A stretch of 64,000 nucleotides of DNA. Origin: Paenibacillus macerans. GTDB taxonomy: Bacteria > Bacillota > Bacilli > Paenibacillales > Paenibacillaceae. The notes beneath the pieces are model-generated. The model had not been told where the DNA came from and did not search any database. It saw only the letters and a list, made by a program, of their open reading frames with translations. Where the stretch lies: positions 124,001 through 188,000 of the forward strand of contig NZ_JAMBOE010000007.1 in the NCBI RefSeq assembly GCF_023715465.1, written 5' to 3'. Position numbers and translations under genes: made by a program. Shown here one piece after another: positions 17,583-26,389 of the stretch. Position 1 is the first letter of the stretch. Each line of letters opens with the position of its first letter.

Positions 17583-17996
17583 TTGATAAGAAACCGGAAC
17601 CGGTCCCTGCTCTTGCTTATTCTTGTCCCGCTCGCCGGCGGTCTGCTCTTTGGGGGCGGAAAACCGGCCGAGGCGGGCTATTGGAATGATTTTTGGAGCG
17701 GGGTCAATGAACTGTCGCAACTCCCCTCCGAGGTGAGTGAATTAAAGGCGGATTACCAGAACACTTTGGACAAGCTCGATGCGACTCAGGAAACGCTGGA
17801 AAGCTTCCGCCGGCAAAACGAGGAGCTAATGGCGCGCAACAGGGAGCTCGCCTCTACCGTATCGGCTTTGACGGAGGCGCAACAGATCCGTGACGCCAAT
17901 TCCAGAAAAATCCGGGTGATGGCGTTTGCCGGCCTTGCGCTGTTTGCGGGCTATTTTATCGTGCTGCGGCTCGTCCGGTTGGCGCTCCGCCGCTAA
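17583..17996 (+). CDS. Small membrane protein with coiled coil, unknown function
   Basis: About 137 aa, starting at TTG 17583, 8 nt after GGAGG within a long G-rich site. The N terminus is a signal or membrane segment (LLLLILVPLAGGLLFGG). Residues ~45-105 are a heptad-like coiled coil (SEVSELKADYQNTLDKLDA...), and a second membrane segment lies near the C terminus (VMAFAGLALFAGYFIVL). It is not recognised. The gene is 29 bp upstream of the AIM24-family gene on the same strand, suggesting a two-gene unit. Confidence 0.7.
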   Translation: MIRNRNRSLLLLILVPLAGGLLFGGGKPAEAGYWNDFWSGVNELSQLPSEVSELKADYQNTLDKLDATQETLESFRRQNEELMARNRELASTVSALTEAQQIRDANSRKIRVMAFAGLALFAGYFIVLRLVRLALRR

Positions 17997-18025
17997 CTAC
18001 CGCTACCGGATAGGAGGAGTCGAGG

Positions 18026-18736
18026 ATGGATATTCAAGAATATAACGATCAGCCGGGGGCAGGCGGGCACACGATAACTTTCGACTTGCACGAATCCGAC
18101 AAGCTGCATCTGCTGCATCCCGGGCAGGTCATTGCTTACCGGGGCCCCGCCCATCACCGCACTGACAGGCTGATGAATATGAAGGGCATTTACCGGAAAC
18201 GCAAGCTGTTGCAGGCCGACTTCACGGGGTCCTGCCGGGTAACCGCGACTCTTCCTCCCGCCATCGGTTTGAAACGGATCGAGTTTGCCGGAGAGAGCGA
18301 TTTGCTGTACGACTTCCGGCATCTCTTTTTTTATACCGAAGGCATCCGTATGGAAAATCGCATTCTCAGCATGAAAAACATGGTGATCACCCGTGACGCG
18401 GTGAAAGTCAAGTTTTCCGGCCAGGGACAAATCGGGATTCTGACCCAAGGACAGGTGATCGAGCTGCCGCTGCATCCCGAAGAACCGCTATATGTGGAAG
18501 CCGGACGGGTGCTAGCTTATCCCGAGCACGCCAAGCTGGAGCTCTCCGTTTACGGCAATCATTTGGCCAGCCAACATATGCGCTACCAGTGGAAAATGAC
18601 TGGCCGGGGCTCGGTGCTGGTCCAATCCGGCGGCCCCGGAAGCGGTGAACTGGTACGGGATCTGCAGGCCGAGGACGGCATCGTCAAACGTTTCCTGCGC
18701 GAGGTGATCCCTTTTGGCGGCGTGTTTATTAAGTGA
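18026..18736 (+). CDS. AIM24 family protein
   Basis: A 236-aa protein of the AIM24/TIGR00266-like beta-rich family (motifs HPGQVIAYRGPA, LTQGQVIELPLHPEEPLYVEAGRVLAYPEHAKLELSV). Members are named after a yeast mitochondrial protein; their bacterial role is unclear. AGGAGG lies close before the ATG. Its partner is the coiled-coil membrane protein upstream, so membrane-associated assembly is a reasonable guess only. Confidence 0.8.
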   Translation: MDIQEYNDQPGAGGHTITFDLHESDKLHLLHPGQVIAYRGPAHHRTDRLMNMKGIYRKRKLLQADFTGSCRVTATLPPAIGLKRIEFAGESDLLYDFRHLFFYTEGIRMENRILSMKNMVITRDAVKVKFSGQGQIGILTQGQVIELPLHPEEPLYVEAGRVLAYPEHAKLELSVYGNHLASQHMRYQWKMTGRGSVLVQSGGPGSGELVRDLQAEDGIVKRFLREVIPFGGVFIK

Positions 18737-18741
18737 TCGGC

Positions 18742-20043
18742 CTATTTTTTGATATCTACAGATACGGTCTTATTGTAGGTTTTAATATAATCGAATCCGT
18801 CCAGCATTAGGAGTTCCGGTTTGTCCGTGGTGTTAAAAGAATACGTATTCTCCCACAGAATGTTGCCATTTTTCAAATCCCATGGGCGGGATGCGGAAAT
18901 CGATGACACGGGAACTATTTTACCGCCGGCTTGTATGGATAAATGGTCCGTTTCCAAGTGTACAAATTGTTTTCTGGCGATTACGATATCATAGCCTGTA
19001 TCGGTTTTGGTTACGCTGCGAATCCATATCTTTTGATTCCCCATTTTGATGGATCGGTCTGATGGTGCGGCAAGGGAGACGGGTTCTTTTACTTTCTGAT
19101 ATCCCGGGAAACTTTCCAGTACAAGTTCAATGGTCTTAATCTTGTCTGTTGGAAGCACATCAAATTCAATTTCAAATCCCGAACCAACCGCCCCCCTATA
19201 TCCCCAATTTTTCACTTCTGTTCCATTAACATAAAGCTTAGTATTGGCTGGATATCTTGGGGGTTCCTTTAATTCATAATGCCCTCTCACGATGGTTGAA
19301 GATGGCGAAGCGGTAATGGAGTCATAGTGGACAGCGCCCTGATCAACAGGAACGGATTTAGAAATATTCTCTTTAATGATACTCTTCATCGCTTGATTAG
19401 GGTCAAACTTGAAGGAAATAGGATATAATGCCCGTTCCCCATTACCCAGCCGCTCACTGAATGTAGCTGTCAATGTTCTGGAGAATGGACTAACCGGCTC
19501 GAATTTATACACTCCTTCGAACCGGGTTTCATCTTTGCTGTAATTGCCGTTTCCTTGAGTCGGATTGGAATCAGTCAAGAACCCGTGCAATTGGTCTACA
19601 CCGTAACGAACGAAACCATTGTCATCCAATACGGAGCCTGCGGGCCGATCAATGGTGTAATACATTAAAAATGCGTTATCGTCGGCAATAACACCGTTAA
19701 TGGTAATGACAGTACCGTCATCAAGCGTTTTGCTTTGGTTTACCTGTTGTCCGTATCCTTGCTCCGCCACTTCGGAAAAACTCAGAGAGGTCAACTCGCT
19801 TTGATTAAGCAGCTTACCTCCGTAGTAAGCGAAGGCAGGATATTCAAATATTCCAACGATAAGAATCAGCGCCGCGGCCGTTGATGTGATCCATGCCAAA
19901 GCCGTGTTCTTCTTTCTCTTTTTAGCGGGAACATTCTGAAGCGCATTGCGAAGTCTGCCTTCAAGTTCCGGCGGAGCCTGCACCCTATTCAAAAACTGCT
20001 TATGCTCCTGTAATTTCTCTTCGATCGTGTTTATAACGATCAC
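18742..20043 (-). CDS. DUF4179 membrane protein, probable anti-sigma factor
   Basis: A 433-aa protein with a short cytosolic N terminus, one transmembrane segment (~residues 50-68, TSTAAALILIVGIFEYPAFAYY), then an extracellular DUF4179 region and C-terminal beta domains. Proteins of this type are encoded with ECF-like sigma factors and usually restrain them at the membrane. Its 5' end overlaps the sigma gene by 44 bp. The start is odd: the only GTG in frame (20043) overlaps the GGAGG itself, and no ATG/GTG/TTG lies at normal spacing, so a rare start such as ATA at 20034, or coupled translation, is possible. Confidence 0.8.
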   Translation of the reverse strand: MIVINTIEEKLQEHKQFLNRVQAPPELEGRLRNALQNVPAKKRKKNTALAWITSTAAALILIVGIFEYPAFAYYGGKLLNQSELTSLSFSEVAEQGYGQQVNQSKTLDDGTVITINGVIADDNAFLMYYTIDRPAGSVLDDNGFVRYGVDQLHGFLTDSNPTQGNGNYSKDETRFEGVYKFEPVSPFSRTLTATFSERLGNGERALYPISFKFDPNQAMKSIIKENISKSVPVDQGAVHYDSITASPSSTIVRGHYELKEPPRYPANTKLYVNGTEVKNWGYRGAVGSGFEIEFDVLPTDKIKTIELVLESFPGYQKVKEPVSLAAPSDRSIKMGNQKIWIRSVTKTDTGYDIVIARKQFVHLETDHLSIQAGGKIVPVSSISASRPWDLKNGNILWENTYSFNTTDKPELLMLDGFDYIKTYNKTVSVDIKK

Positions 20044-20563
20044 CTCCGATCATGACTTTTAGTTTTTGGATGCCTTGCGAGATTCTTGATTTAATGGTTC
20101 CAAGCGGCGCACCGGTTATGTCCGCAATCGTCTGATACGGGAGATCATGAACATATCGAAGTTCAATCGCTTCCCGCTGTTGTGCGTTCAAATGAGATAG
20201 CAGTACCTGCATGTCCATCTCGGACTCCGAATAGCGATATGGATTATCGTCAGCCAATGCGGCAAGTGATGGTCCTCGCTCGTCTTCCAGCGGAAGAAAC
20301 CGCGCCTTTTTGCGGAGTAACGTTTTGCACCGATTGACAAGAATGGTTTTGCTCCAGCTGTAGAAGGCTTCGCCCTTTCGCAATTGATCAATCTTTTCAT
20401 ACAGCGTAACAATCATGTCTTCCATCGCATCCATCGCGTCGTGCTCGTTTCCCATGTATGCATAGGCAAGACGATAATAAGCGTCCTGATCGGCTATGAC
20501 TAGCTGCAGTAAAGCTTCCTTGTTGCCTTTTTGGGCTTGTTTGACCAGATGGCTTACTTTCAT
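20000..20563 (-). CDS. ECF-type RNA polymerase sigma factor
   Basis: A 187-aa sigma-70 family protein with region 2 (YRLAYAYMGNEHDAMDAMEDMIVTLYEKI) and region 4 (LNAQQREAIELRYVHDLPYQTIADITGAPLGTIKSRISQGIQKLK). It directs polymerase to a small stress or envelope regulon. ATG 20563 is taken because a G-rich AAGGGGGGAGG precedes it; earlier in-frame starts lack a site. Co-transcribed with the DUF4179 partner. Confidence 0.88.
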   Translation of the reverse strand: MKVSHLVKQAQKGNKEALLQLVIADQDAYYRLAYAYMGNEHDAMDAMEDMIVTLYEKIDQLRKGEAFYSWSKTILVNRCKTLLRKKARFLPLEDERGPSLAALADDNPYRYSESEMDMQVLLSHLNAQQREAIELRYVHDLPYQTIADITGAPLGTIKSRISQGIQKLKVMIGGDRYKHDRREITGA

Positions 20564-20728
20564 GTCCTCCCCCCTTTTCATAAATAAGAGATCGCAGAGG
20601 TTATAAAAGTTCATTTTGTACAAAAAAAACTCCACACCCAGGCCTCAGGGAAGTTACTGCATCCCTAAGAGGTTGTAGAGGGATAAATTCAATTGAAACT
20701 ATCTACCATTTGGGAATAGGTTTTTAGG

Positions 20729-21919
20729 TTATGCGGTTATCTTTATTTCAACTTTTCGCGCTAGTTTTAATGCCCCTTGATCGATATATTTCATATAATA
20801 ATGCGACAAAATAAATAAGGGCACCATGGAAACCATAAACGTAATTGCATAGGCAAGATTATAACTAAAATGATGCATCACTTTACTAAACAGGAACGCG
20901 GAGAACGTATTTAGGAAAGTGAAATGAATGAGGTAAAGGGAAAACGAAATCTGCCCCAAATAAGCAAACGGTTTCCATCCAAACACATGCTGCAGCACTT
21001 TTAAACGAAGCAGAGCAAAGAGAATCATAGCTGAACCCAGGGTTCGGGCAAGAAGTCGCGGATCAATGTTAAATTGAATCCATTCATTGATATTTTTTGT
21101 CCACACTTCTATGGGTTCGTACATAGTCCCCATTAATGGAGTATAAGGCGCCGAACCTAAGTAAATCCCCATGAAAAGCACAAGTACTGCCGTTATTTTA
21201 CTTTGGATCCATTTGTGCTTGAGCAAATCGGCCAGCAGCATTCCCCACAAAAAAGCGACAAAATAGGTCTGTATAAAAGCAATGGATAAGACCACATACA
21301 CCATCCATCTTTTTTTCACCCGGCCAAATAAAGCAAGAAAACCGAAAATTAAAAAAGAACCTAATAGTTCATAGCCCATTGTCCAAAGGACTGGATTGTA
21401 AGGATGTGCATCAAACCGGAAAAATGGATCAAAAATAGCCGCCTTGATAACGGTATATACATTTGTATCTAAAGCGTAGTAGTCCTTTTTCATATCCGTC
21501 CATGTTGTTCCCCATATTTCTTGGAGATGAAAGGCCTTCGTAATAATTGCCAGATACACAAGCAATACGGATACCGCTGCCGGCACGGCAAGCCGAATGT
21601 ACCTTCGTATAGCGCTGGAATGCAACCATTTTTGAAAGGTCTCGCTATCGAGCTCTTTTTCAAACATTTTGACACTAAGCACATAACCACTTAGCACAAA
21701 AAACAAACAAACGGCAAATTGTCCATTATAAAATAAATTAATCGGAGAATGTCCGTACCAGATATCCCATTTAAAATGAGCTTGTTGCGGCCTTCCATTT
21801 AACGCAGCTGGATAAAATACTTGTATGTAGTGCGAAATAACCACGGCAAACGCCGCGAGTCCCCTAATGCCTTCCAAATAGTATAGCTTTAGCTTTTTCT
21901 CGGATGTCTCTTCTTTCAT
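20729..21919 (-). CDS. Acyltransferase 3 family membrane protein
   Basis: A 396-aa protein with about ten transmembrane segments. The N-terminal signature YLEGIRGLAAFAVVISHYIQ carries the catalytic His of the acyltransferase 3 (OafA/NodX) family, and FVLSGYVLS follows. Such enzymes acetylate or succinylate surface glycans or exported compounds. The acceptor is unknown. It stands alone between the sigma operon and the HAD gene. Confidence 0.88.
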   Translation of the reverse strand: MKEETSEKKLKLYYLEGIRGLAAFAVVISHYIQVFYPAALNGRPQQAHFKWDIWYGHSPINLFYNGQFAVCLFFVLSGYVLSVKMFEKELDSETFQKWLHSSAIRRYIRLAVPAAVSVLLVYLAIITKAFHLQEIWGTTWTDMKKDYYALDTNVYTVIKAAIFDPFFRFDAHPYNPVLWTMGYELLGSFLIFGFLALFGRVKKRWMVYVVLSIAFIQTYFVAFLWGMLLADLLKHKWIQSKITAVLVLFMGIYLGSAPYTPLMGTMYEPIEVWTKNINEWIQFNIDPRLLARTLGSAMILFALLRLKVLQHVFGWKPFAYLGQISFSLYLIHFTFLNTFSAFLFSKVMHHFSYNLAYAITFMVSMVPLFILSHYYMKYIDQGALKLARKVEIKITA

Positions 21920-21954
21920 TTTTTATTTTTTCCCCTTCTTTCATGAGTAGAATT

Positions 21955-21984
21955 ACTATAACATGCGACACGCTACCGCTCCAA
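21955..21984 (-). promoter_or_regulatory. Putative promoter of the acyltransferase gene
   Basis: On the minus strand TTGGAG, 18 nt, TATAGT, about 35 nt upstream of the start codon. The -35 is weak. Confidence 0.4.
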
Positions 21985-22042
21985 ATTCCTAGTAGCTTCC
22001 CTCACCGGTTAGAAGATGCGTGCATCTTAGGCGTGCTAAACA

Positions 22043-22080
22043 TAAAAACCAGTAAAATCAAGGGTTTGATTTTACTGGTT
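22043..22080 (-). terminator. Intrinsic terminator of the acetyltransferase-MATE-HAD operon
   Basis: A near-perfect 15-bp stem: AACCAGTAAAATCAA pairs with TTGATTTTACTGGTT, followed by TTTTT on the minus strand. Confidence 0.75.
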
Positions 22081-22110
22081 AAGAAACTCACATCTTAATG
22101 TTTGATCTAT

Positions 22111-22908
22111 TTATTTGCCTTTCTGTAAGGAAAGCATTTGGATAATGGTTTTCATCACGGCATCGTCTTCATTTGATCCTGTTATATAATTGGCAGCATC
22201 TTTCAATTCCGGAACCGCATTTCGTACAGCAAAGCTATAATCCGCCCGAACCAATAGCTCCAAATCATTGTATCCGTCTCCGAATGCCATTGTTTCTTGC
22301 GGAGTAACATTCAATAAACGCTGCAGGTGCTCAACAGTCGTGCCTTTATGAACATTCACATTAGCTATGTCAATCCAGGCTGCCTCAGATGCAACAATAT
22401 AAGCTGACTCAAAAAAACGGGATAATTTCTCTCTGGTTTCAAAACACCGAAGGGCTGAATCATAGACGGTTATTTTAACAAAATCCTCTGTTAATTCTTT
22501 AAAATCAGAAACTTGTCTCACTTGAGCGTAGGATCTTCTTACAATATCAGGGGAAATGGTATCTTTAATAACCGCACCGGTTCTTGTACATGCAATAATG
22601 ATCTGATCAAGACTGATTTCTTCAAGTAACTGGATAATTTCTAGTCCTAGTTTATTACTGAGCAGACTCTCATAAACAAATTCTCCATTATGCTTAATTC
22701 GAGTTGCGCTATCGCCTAAAATCCATAGATCAGCGGCGTCAGTTGCAAATAATTCCTCTACTCGTTCACACTGCTTGCCAGTGACTGGAGCAAAAATAAC
22801 ACCTTGTTCCTTCATCATCTTCTGCACATCCTTGTATAACTCCCTGTTAAACTCCCCGTTATTATTCAAGAATGTACCATCCATATCTGTTAGCACTAAT
22901 TTAATCAT
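22111..22908 (-). CDS. Cof-type HAD-IIB phosphatase
   Basis: A 265-aa HAD hydrolase. The nucleophile motif DMDGTFLN is at residues 8-15, a Lys motif follows, and the acidic motif AFGDGYNDLELL is near residue 215, as in Cof/YidA sugar-phosphate phosphatases. Third gene of the operon, 29 bp after the MATE gene; AGAGGCGATC precedes the ATG. The substrate cannot be inferred. Confidence 0.88.
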   Translation of the reverse strand: MIKLVLTDMDGTFLNNNGEFNRELYKDVQKMMKEQGVIFAPVTGKQCERVEELFATDAADLWILGDSATRIKHNGEFVYESLLSNKLGLEIIQLLEEISLDQIIIACTRTGAVIKDTISPDIVRRSYAQVRQVSDFKELTEDFVKITVYDSALRCFETREKLSRFFESAYIVASEAAWIDIANVNVHKGTTVEHLQRLLNVTPQETMAFGDGYNDLELLVRADYSFAVRNAVPELKDAANYITGSNEDDAVMKTIIQMLSLQKGK

Positions 22909-22937
22909 TTGATCGCCTCTTTCTTATTATTCGTTCT

Positions 22938-24338
22938 CTAATATCCTGTTTCGGCAAAATTTCTCGTTATATTCTTCACCCATTTAAATTGACGATACCG
23001 CAATAAGGCAGCCGGCATCTTAACAATTTCATCCAAGCTGATTACGGCATATAGAGCAATAGGTGGTAAATGCCACACAAAAGCGCTGATGTAACTTAAT
23101 GGCAAAATAATGCCCCACATTACTGTCGTATCGCACCAGAAACCAAATTTGGAATCTCCTCCTGCGACGAATAAACCAGCAATGGTCGTCGCGTTCATCG
23201 ACTTGGCAATACAATAATAAACGCATATATAAAGCATGCCATGAAGATAGGCTTGTGCGTTTTGATTCAAATCAACCGCATAGAATACCAGCGGTTTCAT
23301 TAATAAAATTAGCCCGCCGGAAAGAGCGCCAAAAATCAATGCGTACCAGATCATCCGGTTTCCGGCCCTTTTTGCCATCTCAATTTCATTGTTGCCCAAA
23401 TACTTCCCTACAAGTACCGATCCCCCAGTGGCAATGCCTCCACATAATACAACAGCCAAATTTTTCACCACTGACGCAACGGAATTGGCTGCGACCATAT
23501 CAGCATTTACATGTCCAATAATTGCAGCTGTTGCAGTCAAGGCGCCACCCCAAACGATATAGTTACCTTGTACAGGCGTTGTATATCTTAAATAATCCTT
23601 AAGCAATTTACGCTGAACATCATCACGCACAGGCAATTGAAAGCGAATTGTCCCCCGTGTAATGGAATAAATAAGGCACCACCCCAGTTCAAAGAAACGA
23701 GCAACAACTGTTGCAAGCGCAACTGCCGTTATCGCTTTTTCTTGGATGTCTGGGAAAAACACAAATATACATAATGCGTTCAATAGAATATTTAAAAGTA
23801 AGCCTGAAGAACTAATCAAGGCGCTCAATTTTGCATTTTCCATACTTCTTATCACGCCGAGAAACATTTGAGTGAGGCCCATCGCAAGGTAGGAAAAAGA
23901 AATCGCATGAAGAAAATTCGCTCCGTATCTAATCAATTCTTCGTCCTTCGTAAAAAAGCGCATTAGTTCATCCGGAAATGCCAAGGAAACCACGAAAAAG
24001 ATCAGAGAGATCATAACCGCAAACACGCAGGCGATACTGAGAACTTTTTGTATAGTTTGCAAGTCCTTTTTACCCCAGTATTGAGCAGCAAGAACACCTG
24101 CTCCCGCCGACATTCCCATGTAAAACAAGGTCAGAACAAAAGTGATTTGTCCTGCCAGCGATACAGCCGACATTGCAGACTGACCTACTACCCCTAACAT
24201 TACAACATCTGCCGAGACTGCAGTTGCCGCTATAAGGTTCTGCAATGCGATAGGAATAACCAGGTATACAAGCTCCCGATTGAACGTACGATTAAAATTA
24301 GCGCCTGCTGTATTTACCAGCTTTACACGTTTTTGCAC
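22938..24338 (-). CDS. MATE family efflux transporter
   Basis: A 466-aa protein with about 12 transmembrane segments and the MATE repeat pattern (VVMLGVVGQSAMSAVSLAGQITF; VAGGDSKFGFWCDTTVMWG). The start is GTG 24338, with GAGGGAG about 12 nt upstream. It lies in an operon between a sugar/xenobiotic-type acetyltransferase and a HAD phosphatase, each 29 bp apart, so it may export the modified product. It is a different subgroup from the MATE at 5767-7179. Confidence 0.88.
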   Translation of the reverse strand: MQKRVKLVNTAGANFNRTFNRELVYLVIPIALQNLIAATAVSADVVMLGVVGQSAMSAVSLAGQITFVLTLFYMGMSAGAGVLAAQYWGKKDLQTIQKVLSIACVFAVMISLIFFVVSLAFPDELMRFFTKDEELIRYGANFLHAISFSYLAMGLTQMFLGVIRSMENAKLSALISSSGLLLNILLNALCIFVFFPDIQEKAITAVALATVVARFFELGWCLIYSITRGTIRFQLPVRDDVQRKLLKDYLRYTTPVQGNYIVWGGALTATAAIIGHVNADMVAANSVASVVKNLAVVLCGGIATGGSVLVGKYLGNNEIEMAKRAGNRMIWYALIFGALSGGLILLMKPLVFYAVDLNQNAQAYLHGMLYICVYYCIAKSMNATTIAGLFVAGGDSKFGFWCDTTVMWGIILPLSYISAFVWHLPPIALYAVISLDEIVKMPAALLRYRQFKWVKNITRNFAETGY

Positions 24339-24367
24339 TCTTTTTTAATTCTCCCTCATTTATTGAT

Positions 24368-24988
24368 TCATCTCAAATTGGCTTCTTCATCCAGGTCTTC
24401 TTTCGTAATTTCTCTGTCTTTGTAATAATATTTTTGGTCATGTTCACCGATCGTGCGCATTACTTTGCAAGGATTGCCAACGGCTACAGAGTTCGCCGGA
24501 ATATCTTTGGTTACTACACTCCCGGCATCAATAACCGTATTTTCACCGATGGTGACCCCAGGACAGATTGTGACATTTGCCCCGATCCAACAATTGTTCT
24601 CGATTTTCACAGGATCTGCGAACATATATCCCCGATAATCCGGGTGGATCGGATGTCCTACAGTAGCTATTGTTACAGCTGGTCCGAACATCACATTTTT
24701 CCCGATAATAATCTTAGTGTCGTCAACAAAATTGCAATTGAAATTAATGTAAGATCCTTCACCAATTTCAATGTTTGTTCCATAACAAAAGTAGAACGGC
24801 GGTTCAATCCACGCTTTTGTTTCTTTGCCTAATATTTCAGACATAAGCTGGGCGCGCTTATCCAAGGCATCTGGTCCCGTTGAATTGAAGGCCAGCATTC
24901 TTTTTTTAGCCCGCATTCTGTCTTCAGGCAGTCCTTCACAGTAATCGGTAAATAACTTTCCGGAAGCAATTCGTTCTCTCATAGTCAT
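24368..24988 (-). CDS. Maltose/galactoside-type O-acetyltransferase (LbH fold)
   Basis: A 206-aa acetyl-CoA-dependent enzyme. The N-terminal Mac segment (MRERIASGKLFTDYCEGLPEDRMRAKKRMLAFN) is followed by left-handed beta-helix hexapeptide repeats. The catalytic His is in ATVGHPIHPDYR, and NCWIGANVTICPGVTIGENTVIDAGSVVTKDI is typical. AAGGAG lies 8 nt before the ATG. First gene of the operon, divergent from AraC. Confidence 0.9.
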   Translation of the reverse strand: MTMRERIASGKLFTDYCEGLPEDRMRAKKRMLAFNSTGPDALDKRAQLMSEILGKETKAWIEPPFYFCYGTNIEIGEGSYINFNCNFVDDTKIIIGKNVMFGPAVTIATVGHPIHPDYRGYMFADPVKIENNCWIGANVTICPGVTIGENTVIDAGSVVTKDIPANSVAVGNPCKVMRTIGEHDQKYYYKDREITKEDLDEEANLR

Positions 24989-25032
24989 ATTTTTTTCTCC
25001 TTATAAAGCTAAAATTTTAACTGTTAACGTAT

Positions 25033-25092
25033 AGCAGGTTAACCAGTTGTTTCAACATCTACTTTCTTTCTTGGAAGTTATCAAAATTGTAT
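25033..25092 (-). promoter_or_regulatory. Promoter of the acetyltransferase operon with upstream AraC box
   Basis: On the minus strand TTGAAA, 16 nt, TATACG. The box TTATCAAAATTGTAT (plus strand, ending at 25092) lies about 20 bp upstream of the -35, a usual activator position. Confidence 0.6.
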
Positions 25093-25130
25093 AATCTCAT
25101 TGTCGTTTTATCCACCGAAATCGAATATAA

Positions 25131-25147
25131 TTTTATCAAAATCGTAT
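25131..25147 (+). promoter_or_regulatory. AraC box at the araC promoter
   Basis: TTTTATCAAAATCGTAT directly follows a TATAAT at 25126-25131, so binding would cover the araC start site. Near-identical boxes lie at 25077-25092 and 26373-26389. Confidence 0.6.
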
Positions 25148-25169
25148 TTTCTTTAAGGGAGATGTAACA

Positions 25170-26057
25170 ATGAATGTAAAGCTGGAAGTATTCTCCGACT
25201 TATCGGAAGAACTAAATTACAATCTTCCCGATTTCCCACTCTACGTACGAAAAGGTTCAATAAATCAATTTGATAAATATGCTGCTGCGTGCCACTGGCA
25301 TCCGGACTTAGAATTCATCTTAGTGCTGGATGGGGAGATGGAATACTTTGTGAATGGAGAAATTGTGAATATTGTGCAAGGAAATGGCTTTTTCGTTAAT
25401 AGCAGACGCCTTCACTACGGTTTTTCTTCTAAGAAAGTCAATTGTTCATTCATCGTCATTGCAATACATCCCGCACTTTTTGGAGAAAACACATATTTGG
25501 GCAAAACATACTTTGAAGAGAAATTCGGTTCAAATACGGAAGACTACATTTTAATTACTCAGCAAAGTAAATGGGAAAAAGATATCCTATTAGCTTTAGA
25601 TCAAACTTATAAGGAAATGAACAGCACTTCATTTAACCCACTACGACTTCTTTCTCTGGCTGCAGAGCTTTGTGCGACCATCAGTGATCATATACGGAAA
25701 GTTCCTGGGCAAGTTAACGATAACCAGTCATGGGTTACTCTTAGGAATATGACTGGATTCATTCATCATCACTATGATTCAAAAATAACGCTCGATGAAA
25801 TTGCTGCCGCTGGGTCTATCTGCCGGAGCAAATGTTGCGAATTATTTGGCAAATATACTGGGAAAACGCCTAACTCGTATCTAGTGCGTTATCGCATTCA
25901 GAAGAGCTGTGAGATGCTGACGGAAACCAATAGATCTATTAGCGAAATTGCGATAAGATGCGGATTTCAAAGTGCGAGTTACTTTTCATATGTTTTTCGT
26001 AATGAAATAGGCTTGACGCCACTGCATTATAGGAAAAATAGACAGCGATTTTTTTAG
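25170..26057 (+). CDS. AraC family transcriptional regulator
   Basis: A 295-aa regulator with an N-terminal cupin sensor (ACHWHPDLEFILVLDGEMEYFVNGEIV) and a C-terminal AraC helix-turn-helix pair (KITLDEIAAAGSICRSKCCELFGKYTG..., ending ISEIAIRCGFQSASYFSYVFRNEIGLTPLHYRKN). AAGGGAG precedes the ATG. It is divergent from the acetyltransferase-MATE-HAD operon. Three matching boxes suggest it controls that operon, itself, and the small membrane gene at 26054-26236. Its stop overlaps that gene's stop. Confidence 0.88.
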   Translation: MNVKLEVFSDLSEELNYNLPDFPLYVRKGSINQFDKYAAACHWHPDLEFILVLDGEMEYFVNGEIVNIVQGNGFFVNSRRLHYGFSSKKVNCSFIVIAIHPALFGENTYLGKTYFEEKFGSNTEDYILITQQSKWEKDILLALDQTYKEMNSTSFNPLRLLSLAAELCATISDHIRKVPGQVNDNQSWVTLRNMTGFIHHHYDSKITLDEIAAAGSICRSKCCELFGKYTGKTPNSYLVRYRIQKSCEMLTETNRSISEIAIRCGFQSASYFSYVFRNEIGLTPLHYRKNRQRFF

Positions 26058-26236
26058 TTTCCATTACTGTTATTTTCGTCATCGTTCATATACAAGTAAT
26101 CCTCACTATTATAAAAACTAAATCTTTTGGATTGACGCTTAGCTAATTTTTCAAACCAAGCAGCGCTGATTAAGGTCCGAATCAAAAAATATAAACAGGT
26201 CACTAAAATAGCAACTAACATAATTTGAAGAAGCAT
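26054..26236 (-). CDS. Small single-pass membrane protein, unknown
   Basis: A 60-aa protein: an N-terminal membrane helix (LLQIMLVAILVTCLYFLIRTLI) then a charged cytosolic tail rich in Asp/Asn. AGGAGGGAAATCAT before the ATG is a strong ribosome binding site, and a TTGAGG-16-TATACT promoter with an AraC box lies upstream. The convergent stop codons of this gene and araC share bases 26055-26056. No family is recognised; context links it to the exporter operon. Confidence 0.6.
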   Translation of the reverse strand: MLLQIMLVAILVTCLYFLIRTLISAAWFEKLAKRQSKRFSFYNSEDYLYMNDDENNSNGN

Positions 26237-26324
26237 ATGATTTCCCTCCTATAATATAAGATGAATGGAATAGACCTAAAAATGTAATTTTTAAATTTTT
26301 CACGTCTTACCTCCCCTTTTCACT

Positions 26325-26389
26325 TTAAGAATAGTATATTTTTTATCATATTTTCCTCAAAATCGGCTTTAATTTTATCAATATCGTAT
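26325..26389 (-). promoter_or_regulatory. Promoter and AraC box of the small membrane protein gene
   Basis: On the minus strand TTGAGG, 16 nt, TATACT (about 26334-26361). The box TTTTATCAATATCGTAT (26373-26389, plus strand) lies just upstream of the -35. Downstream a GTG preceded by GGGGAGG could open a short overlapping leader frame of about 45 codons. Confidence 0.55.
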
